Positions 57,020-64,000 of a stretch of 64,000 bases of DNA are shown here, in pieces. Position 1 is the stretch's first letter, and every line of letters begins with the position of its first letter. A program made the translations under genes and the position numbers. The stretch comes from Staphylotrichum longicolle. Lineage: Eukaryota > Ascomycota > Sordariomycetes > Sordariales > Chaetomiaceae. The stretch spans positions 5,642,001-5,706,000 of the forward strand of contig JAHCVI010000001.1 in the NCBI GenBank assembly GCA_019096155.1, written 5' to 3'. The notes beneath the pieces were generated by a model. That model saw only the letters and a list, made by a program, of their open reading frames with translations, searched no databases and was not told where the DNA came from.

Positions 57020-58145
57020 TGATGAAAGGGGACGGTGAGGGCGGGGGTGCCATGATGACGACAACGGCGAAGATGATGAGAACGACGATGGAGGATGGGG
57101 TTTTTATTGGGTGTTTGAAAGGGTGGAAATCTGAACCTGGGGAGCATGTGCGGCTCGGTCACGATGGGAATCTCGTTTGGAAAGGAGCGCGGATGTCGGG
57201 ATGGGCATTGCTTTTTGATCTCTTTTTGATTTCTTTTTCCCGCCGTCCTGATCCTGTTCAACTTTACGGAACGGCAACATTGAGTGGTCGGATACTGGAG
57301 AACGGGGCACTCTGGCTTCTTGATGCGCTTGATTGCAGAGAACTCCATACCTTGGTTTTGATGTTGGGGTTTTTCTTGGCTGGGTGTATTTTCATCTTTT
57401 TGCATGGCGTTTCTGGGCTTGGTGAGACTGGTGGTAATGAGAGATACCTAGGACAGGAAACTGGTCTGTTTGAGTTGTGCGTTTGCTGTCATGCTATAAC
57501 CGGTATCATGTTTTACTTGAGTTTGTAGCAGCATAAATGAAGAAAAAAGCTAGGGCTCAGCTTGGTGGGTGAGACCGAGAAAAGAGAATGCGTCAGCCGC
57601 GAATCGAACGCGGGGCCCATCGATGGCAACGATGGATTTTACCACTAAACCACTGACGCGATTTGATTTGATGACATTGCGAGGCGGAAATAGTGCATAT
57701 CAGCGGGCTAACACTCACTCATTGTGACTTAGCTACTCCGGTCCCCTGAGAATGTGTTCCATGATACAAACCACATGTTCTCTTGCATCTGGTTTGTGGG
57801 TTTGGATGGTGTGGTCTTTATTAGGGAGGCTGGGTTAAAAGATTGGTAAGATCACTAGGACAGGAAAGATAATGGAGGTTGATACTTGCCTAGGTAAGAA
57901 GTGGCTACAGGTGTATGTACCATTGCTTAACCCCTGCGATGCTTGAGATTAGTTTTGACAGTCAATGGATGATAGGTGCTGCGGCTTGCTCAAGCGCTTG
58001 CTCAGTACTCGGTGTTTCACTCCAGACACGAACTACAGTGAACATCGACAGGGGGCGACGACACTGCCCCGATACAGAGATGATAACATGTATGTCTCGT
58101 GTATTGGAGAAGAAATGTGTGCTGAGAACTCAAAACACCAAACCC
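57020..58145. other. Intergenic region carrying a tRNA gene
   Basis: 3' flanks of the convergent RhoGEF and GPI2 genes, with tRNA-Gly in between (57589-57659). No protein gene supported. Confidence 0.65.
57589..57659 (-). tRNA. tRNA-Gly (anticodon GCC)
   Basis: Minus-strand cloverleaf of 71 nt without intron. Acceptor arms GCGTCAG and CTGACGC pair perfectly. The D-arm contains TGGTTTAGTGGTAAAA (A-box-like), the anticodon stem CATCG/CGATG encloses the loop TTGCCAT, and the T-arm is CCGCG-TTCGATT-CGCGG (B-box GGTTCGANTCC-like). Discriminator base A at 57589. Confidence 0.96.
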
Positions 58146-59847
58146 TTACTCATCATCCCAATGCCTCCGACTAATGATGATGGGCCTCGCCGGGTCCCAC
58201 GGCCCATAAATCTCATTCTTGTACTTTTGCAGCCCAATCAGCCACCAACTGCACCCGCCCATGGCCAGCGCGGCGATCAGACAACCCACCACCATGCCCA
58301 GCAGGCCCTTCTTCCACGGCCACCCCCTCTCGTCCCCCAGGATCATGCCCACCCCGGCGCCCGCGCCCAGCACGAGCAGCACCGTCAGCACGACGTGGTA
58401 CCGCCAGCTGCGGTGGCGCGCGTACTGCCGAAACACGGGGAACAGGCCGAAGACCTCGATGCTGAACAGCGTCAGGCTGAAGACCTGCCCCGTGCTGGGC
58501 AGGCGGCTGGCGAGCACGGTGGAGGCCATGAGCGCGGCGTTGGTCGACAGCGACGCGACGGGCATCTGCGGCTTGCCGTGGGTCGTGCCGCCCGTGGTGG
58601 TGCCCGTCGTCCCGCCGACGACACCGCCCCCGCCGCGGCTGCTGCCTGAGTAGTCGAAGAAGAAGATGTTGATGGCCAGCAGCCAGAAGGACATGGCCCA
58701 GATGCTGTCGGACGACGTCGAGCGGGTCAGGGACTTGAGGATGGGCGACAGGCCGAGGAGGGTGAAGTAGATGAGGATGGCGGACTTGATGGTGCCGATG
58801 CGGACGTAGGCGCGGCTGTTGCGTGCAGTGGGGGAGGGCGTCATCGGGCCGTCGGGGCCGTCGGGGCTGAGGCGGGCGGCGGTGGTGGTGGTGGTCGTGT
58901 TGGCAGTGCTTGCCTGGGTGGCGATGGAATGAATGGAGGTGACAGAGCGGGAGTGGGCGTGTGCAGGGACGAGGAGCCCGCTGCTGTCGGCGTGGATGCC
59001 GGGTATAGGAGGCCGTGGTGTTGATTGGTGGTCCTGGAGGAGGTTCGTGGTGGAGCTTGCGGCGGACGGAAGGTTCGATGTGCTCGAGATGCTGACGGTG
59101 CTGGCGTTGAGCATGGAGTGGTCGAGCCCCGACGAGTCCTGCCGACGCGGCGGGCGGTATTCCCTGTATGCGCGCCCGCCGCGCATCATTCGGGCCCTGG
59201 CCTCATCGTCCCCTGATGTGCCCTGGGTCTCGTGAGCGACCCACCAATCCCACAGCAACCAGCCCAGGAAGGTCGCAAAGCTGCCCCATCCGACAACAGA
59301 CACAGGGCTAACGCGTTCTTGGAAGATGCCAACGAAGCATACGATGAAGATGATGACGGAGCAGACGTGCTGCACGATGACAGTCGAGTCGGCGACTAGA
59401 GGCCAGAAGTCATAGGGTCGGACGCGAGGGTTGCGCTGGAGGTTCTCGAGGAAGGTCGCCTGGTCGGTGTAGTTGTCGGGGTCTTTGCAGAAGAGATTAG
59501 CATCGTGCTTGTGTACGTGGGGGCGGAGGGCAGTGCGCACATGACTGCTTCACCCAGAGCAGCTTCTGGAAGCGCTTGCGTCTCCTGCTCCGACTCCGAC
59601 TGGTGTCCTTGCGCAGGAGGCGTCGGGGCCGCGAGTCGGTGCCGGAGCCATTGCCGCTGCCGTCAAAAGCCCCGGGGCGACGCGGGGGGGAGAAGGAGGC
59701 ATAGGCGTCCTCGGGGGCAAGGTGGGAGGGGTCGGCGCGATGCGACTTGAGCCCCGCGGGGACGGTGGAGGAGCGGACGAGGGGCGGGAACGGCGTCTCG
59801 AAATCGGAGGGGATGGCCGATTGATGGAGACCCGAAGGAGGGGCCAT
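58146..59847 (-). CDS. GPI2: GPI2/PIG-C subunit of GPI-N-acetylglucosaminyltransferase
   Basis: ER membrane subunit of the complex that adds GlcNAc to phosphatidylinositol, the first step of GPI-anchor synthesis. Exon 1 59847-59541, intron 59483-59540 (58 bp, TGCTAAT branch), exon 2 59482-58146; 547 aa. The junction restores the family signature KLLWVKQSYPDNYTDQATFL, followed by RVRPYDFWPLVADSTVIVQH. Several hydrophobic helices follow (CSVIIFIVCFVGIF, WGSFATFLGWLLWDWWV, TIKSAILIYFTLLGLSPILK, SIWAMSFWLLAINIFFFDYS). The N-terminus is basic (SRPRRLLRKDTSRSRSRRRK). About 150 residues of Ser/Thr-rich low complexity sit between two membrane segments, making the protein longer than yeast Gpi2. The C-terminus GLQKYKNEIYGPWDPARPII is typical. 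Confidence 0.95.
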
Positions 59848-61428
59848 GGGTCAGACCGGATGGTGCTCCATATACGCATGTACCGGGCATGTACGGGCAC
59901 AGGCAGACGTCGAGCCGGGGACGGATACGGCCGGTGTGGTCCGCAATGGCGCGCAGTGGTGGAGGGCGGAGAGTGGAGGGTGGCTCAAGTGGCTAACAGC
60001 TGCCCCCTGAAGGTAAACAGGAACAAGCTTTGCTGAGTGTTCCGGGTGCGTCCCAGTGGATCTCTGCCTCGGGAAGAAGCTTGGGCCAGGTCTTAGCGAG
60101 GTTCAGCCCCGAAAAATAAACTGATATATTAGTGGAGCCCTTGCAGGCTGCTCCGGACCTGTCTCCGCTTTTCAGCGATCAACTGGGCGCCTCTGCTCCG
60201 CCACGATGCAGGGGCAAGCGCCCTGGCCATCCCAGTTTGGGGTCGGTCAAGGGCCCTTCCAGAATGGAAGCGCTGCGTTTGGCTCCAGTCCATCAAAGCT
60301 GCATGCTCTTTCCACGGTCGGCCTCTTCGCTAATCTCGACAGCTAACAACGATGAGCCCGAACCTCAAAACGTCGCGTAATTCGAGGCCGCTATTGCGCA
60401 TGTTCACATTGACACCTATCATGGCGGTTCCGTGGTGTTGAGGAAACCACCCACTCAAACAATTCGACCGGGACCCTGCAGAGGCGCAGACATCGCTGAC
60501 ACAGTACCCAATCCACCCACGTGCTCGTGTTGGCTGCTGGAGCACCGGCTGTGGGCCGAGTTTAGCATGTTAACCAGGGAAGATTCCGGTGTCCAGGCGC
60601 CCTTGCTCTCGTATTGCAAGCTGAACGGCGCCGTCAACAACCCGCTGGGCGATAGTTCCAACATGGTCCCAGCGGATCAAGCAGGTCGGTACTGTGTCAG
60701 CAGTGTTCGAGTCTGCAAGCAATCTGACCGTGTGCGGTTTTGGTCGTCCTCTCGGCCTGCGTTTTTCTGGTTCAACCGGGCTGCAGCAGCAATGTGGTGT
60801 CGCAATCAGCCACAAACACGAACGAGCGTCGCCAAGAAACCCTCTGGGCCGGCTCGGCTTGCACGTTTTGCATGCCGCAGGTCTTGGGGAAAGTGGCATG
60901 CCCATGTGCCTGTGCCGCTGGCGGTCTAGACCACCCCGATGCCTCGCCTTGGCTGTCAAGTTATGCGATACGCTAGCCGCGAGGGGGCTAGCCACGCCTG
61001 GGCTTGCCGTGTTCCTTGCTGACCACCTCCCGCACGCCAACACGACCCGGCCATCGACCTGGGGGTTCTTAAACCATCTCAGCTGCCTGTCATCTCTCGG
61101 GCCTCAGAGTTCCTTTTTGTGTGACCTGCCAACTCGACTTTCAAGAACCGCGCCTAATCAGCAACACCTTCCGCGATTGAGTGCCCGACTTACACAGTAC
61201 ACTTTGTCAAATTATCCGTGCCGCTGTCTGACCGACTTGTGCCTCTGCATAAGGTACCTGGGTACCTGCCTCGCAGCAACTCCGCGGCACATCGTTTGCT
61301 TGGCCGCTGATCAATTCTCTCCCCCCGTCGCCCCCTCTTCTCATCCCATTTCCACCATCAAGCACGTTTTCTCTCTGAGAGATCTTTCGACAAACCTCTC
61401 CCACGAAAACGCCCGTTTTAACCCTACG
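59848..61428. other. Divergent intergenic region
   Basis: Between GPI2 (leftward) and the small membrane-protein gene (rightward). Two overlapping GGTACCT palindromes at 61252-61267. The frame of the next gene stays open to 60694, but that part lacks coding character. Confidence 0.55.
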
Positions 61429-61950
61429 ATGAGGGCGAGCAGCCTCTACCTCGCGCTCGGCGTAGCGCCATTGGCAACATGTGCCCCGATATACAGGGGC
61501 TCGGTGAACCATGTGGACGACGGCCCGGACGCGATACACGGCGGTGCACCAGCACCCACGAGGTGGATGCCGTACAGTTATTGGAAGGATGAGCCGAGGC
61601 CAGAACGACACGGATCCTCAACGGCACCATTGGCGGGCGTGTCTCACCATACCGACGACGATATCCTCCCTCCGCTTTCAAAACACAGGACCGCCAATGC
61701 ACGCTTATCGGCGCAGGGCAAGGGGTCTCAAGGGGACTTGAAGATTGACGAAATCCGTGTTGGCCGGCCAGTTCGCAACGAGGATGAAGGTGTCATCGAG
61801 GTCATCACCAGCCGCCCTCAATACGGCAGACCACGCCACCACGACCAGTCTTCACGCGAACGCAATGACATGCTTGTCGTTTTCTTGGCGATAGCATTCA
61901 TGGCAGCGGTTGTACTCATGGAGACGTGGGGGAGGATATTCAGGAGGTGA
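61429..61950 (+). CDS. Small single-pass membrane protein with signal peptide; function unknown
   Basis: 173 aa, family not recognised. ATG 61429 opens a typical signal peptide (MRASSLYLALGVAPLATCAP) with likely cleavage near Cys18-Ala19. The luminal part is hydrophilic, His/Pro/Asp-rich and probably unstructured (HGGAPAPTRWMPYSYWKDEP). A C-terminal helix (MLVVFLAIAFMAAVVLMETW) is followed by GRIFRR, so the topology would be type I with a very short cytoplasmic end. A GTGAGA donor overlaps the stop codon, so a further exon cannot be excluded. An upstream ATG in the same open frame was rejected because it would remove the signal peptide. Confidence 0.62.
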   Translation: MRASSLYLALGVAPLATCAPIYRGSVNHVDDGPDAIHGGAPAPTRWMPYSYWKDEPRPERHGSSTAPLAGVSHHTDDDILPPLSKHRTANARLSAQGKGSQGDLKIDEIRVGRPVRNEDEGVIEVITSRPQYGRPRHHDQSSRERNDMLVVFLAIAFMAAVVLMETWGRIFRR

Positions 61951-63724
61951 GATTCTCTCTTGTTCTGTCTTTGCACGGTAGACGCGTGATGTACTCGGCG
62001 CGGACAAGAGCCATCCAGTTACTGACTGGCATCCGATCGGGTCTTTACAGACAAGGGGCGATTCGATTAGAGGACGCTCCAAAGCACCCACCCGTTTTGA
62101 TACGAATCATCCCGGCCGACGACGACTGCATAGGAGATGAAAAGAGGTGTATGTGACGACGAGAGATGCCAGCTCAGACGGGCGTCTCGTTATCCCTTAT
62201 CTTGTCCACTTTTGTATAGATTCCCCATATTTTGCCGGCCGGCAGGGGCACCAGTAGCGTCGACTGCACCTTTTGAGGCGCAGTCCGACCCGTGATGTGT
62301 ATGTACCATGTACGAATTCATTGCTTTACGACAGAGGGCCCGAGACTCTCGCTTCGAGCAACGTTGCTTTGATGGGTGTCTAACAAATGGAAGTTGCGGG
62401 AGGGCTGTCAGGTTTGGACTAGGATGCCAACAGCTGGCGTGTTCCGTTGTCCCACGGCTCCTGTTTATCCACAGCCGATAGATGCGCTCGCAGTTCGCGT
62501 GCTGATAGTTGGCCCAGATCCGCACAAGAGAGGTGGCAGAGCCGCCTCCCTCATGGCATTGACCGGCCTGGTGCTGCCCAACCCCTTTTCATCTCTGCCA
62601 TTCCAGGTCCCCAAATATCGGATGAACGTGGATTTACGGTCATGAACAGGCCCAAAAATGGCCGAAAATGACGGGCTTCCACATCACAACCACAAAATGA
62701 GGCAACGACAGAGGACAAGAACAAGGACGGACCAACGTTGAACGCAGCGTTTGAGGTGGTACATGAGCACAGCATTGACACACGGCGAACCACCATTTGA
62801 GGTTTTCGAGATCGTCACCCCATGCGCCACCGCAGCCGTTCACGAGGCTCTCTCGCCTTGCAGAGTAAGGCTGACTAGAGGACGGCACCGGATCCGCCCT
62901 CCCGGACACGGGACCGGGAAACTGTGGGGTCATCGCGGGGCACCCAGCGTCGCCAAGAGCGCATCGACCCGCATCGGGACGCCAAGGACACGAGCTCAGC
63001 CCGCCGGCGGTCGGCATTCGCGATGTCTGGCATGGATTGTCTGGAGCGGGACGTGGCATGAACGAGACTTCCGCGGGGCGTGGCTTAGGTTGTTGTCGGA
63101 ATTCAGTCCAGGGGAAAGTGCAAGTCGACAACCAGCCCTCCGGCATGGACCGCTATCCGCTCCTTCCCAACTGCACAACACACAACACCACGGGTGGCAG
63201 CCATCGGCAAGCGCCGCCAACAGTTCCCCCCAAACCCAAACCCGCAATCTCACCTTAGCCTATGACAGGCAACAGCGAAAATGTGAGATCGGGGTCCACC
63301 CTCGACTTTGGCGTTTCATGGAGCCGGCGCCTTTCATGCAGCTGCAGCCCTCCAGCCCCAATCTCCAATCACACCATGATCCAGCCCCTCCCTGTTCTTG
63401 CCCTGCCTCAGCCTCTTCTCTCCGTCCCCCATTCCCCATCCGGCACTGGCTTCAACAAAAACATAAAAGATTGAGCATCTCCTTCCGGGAGAGTCTCTCA
63501 GGTCTCGCAGAGCTTGATTTGCAAGCCGTGCCGCTGGATACCCATTTTGTGTGCATCGAAAACACCCCTCTCTTACCCAATCCCGGAGCGGGTCGTAGGT
63601 CTTAGCTCCACGAGCTCACCCCGCACTCCCGAGACGCCGCTGTGAGCAACCGCAGCACCGTGTCCCCCATCTGTCCCGGTTTTCCACAGGGCAACACAAC
63701 CCTTAGCGGCTGGACTACACCGAT
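61951..63724. other. Intergenic upstream of the last gene
   Basis: No gene supported. A 284-codon open frame at 62751-63605 (+) has no domain and overlaps likely leader sequence of the 63.7-kb gene. Confidence 0.5.
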
Positions 63725-64000
63725 ATGTCGCTGCAAGTTGACGACGGCAATCGGCGCGGCCGTTCCCGCTCACCCGGTGGCCGCCGCGACGACGAGGACC
63801 GCGACCGTAGCCGCACTCGCCCTTCGCCTCATGTTGTGGACGCCGTGCCGTACCCGAGCTCGACCGACGCCTTCCGGGACCCGTCATCGACTGCGTATGA
63901 GTATGAGCGTCTGTCCAAGTGGCCGGCCGCTGCTGCCGACGACGGCGCTGACTACTACCGGGGCCCGCCGCGAGGGCCGCCGGCTGATGGTCGCGAGGAT
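63725..64000 (+). CDS. Arg/Ser-rich protein, N-terminal part (runs off the right edge)
   Basis: Open from ATG 63725 to the window end, 92 codons. It begins MSLQVDDGNRRGRSRSPGGR, continues through RDRSRTRPSPHVVDAVPYP and later STAYEYERLSKWPAAAADD. RS/RD dipeptides and the Tyr/Pro/Gly content suggest a disordered protein; no domain is visible in this part. The ATG context and the C/T-rich leader upstream support the start. Confidence 0.6.
   Translation, partial: MSLQVDDGNRRGRSRSPGGRRDDEDRDRSRTRPSPHVVDAVPYPSSTDAFRDPSSTAYEYERLSKWPAAAADDGADYYRGPPRGPPADGRED

Noticed and set aside
60694..61428. 245-codon upstream extension of the 61.4-kb gene
   Set aside because: No coding character and it would bury the signal peptide of the downstream ATG.
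62751..63605. 284-codon frame upstream of the RS-rich gene
   Set aside because: No recognisable motif; sequence resembles leader DNA.
1..64000. CRISPR array, transposase, retroelement or viral gene
   Set aside because: None seen; repeats are only short microsatellites and small duplications.

Overview
The window looks like nuclear DNA of a filamentous ascomycete, most likely a Sordariomycete. Genes are spaced 0.5-4 kb apart, sit on both strands and are cut by short introns (mostly 45-160 bp, GTAAGT/GTGAGT donors, CTAAC/CTGAC-type branch sites). Coding DNA is GC-rich and the proteins match filamentous-fungal families (Cu/Zn SOD, AreA-GATA-like protein, Cti6-like PHD protein, Rom2-type RhoGEF). 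No prokaryotic operon, transposon, CRISPR array or viral gene was seen.

Layout: 1-220 start of a dienelactone-hydrolase-like gene (-); 1079-1708 NUDIX hydrolase (-); 5136-8774 divergent leucine-degradation pair, isovaleryl-CoA dehydrogenase (-) and methylcrotonyl-CoA carboxylase beta (+); 9734-11472 mitochondrial-type SDR (+); 15357-17066 AreA-GATA-like-domain protein (+); 18862-23934 large serine-rich protein (-); 25558-27404 membrane-anchored CxxC protein (-); 29712-31975 Cti6-like PHD protein (+); 32455-33672 MTG1 GTPase (-); 34512-35318 unknown gene with an in-frame stop (+); 35854-37905 steryl-ester/triglyceride lipase (-) divergent from PET191 (38638-39104, +); 40062-41875 metallophosphoesterase (+); 42605-43974 transaldolase (-); 45036-47772 Tudor-SN (-); 48912-49826 SOD1 (-); 51592-57019 Rho1 GEF (+); tRNA-Gly(GCC) at 57589-57659 (-); 58146-59847 GPI2 (-); 61429-61950 small secretory/membrane protein (+); 63725-64000 start of an RS-rich protein (+).

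Most genes are housekeeping: mitochondrial catabolism and assembly (IVD, MCCB, MTG1, PET191), lipid and GPI metabolism, redox and pentose-phosphate enzymes, chromatin and RNA regulation, cell-wall signalling. Only IVD/MCCB form an evident functional pair.

The most striking signal is not a new gene system. Several conserved genes are broken by apparent loss of one base, usually in a short homopolymer: four times in Tudor-SN and once each in the RhoGEF, the metallophosphoesterase, the Cti6-like gene and the CxxC gene, with related breaks in the large serine-rich gene. Restoring one base per break gives an exact multiple of three in each of the first five genes. This points to residual assembly errors, which would mislead automatic gene models. 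Two defects do not fit that pattern: a compact 45-nt net loss inside IVD and an in-frame TAG in the 34.5 kb gene.
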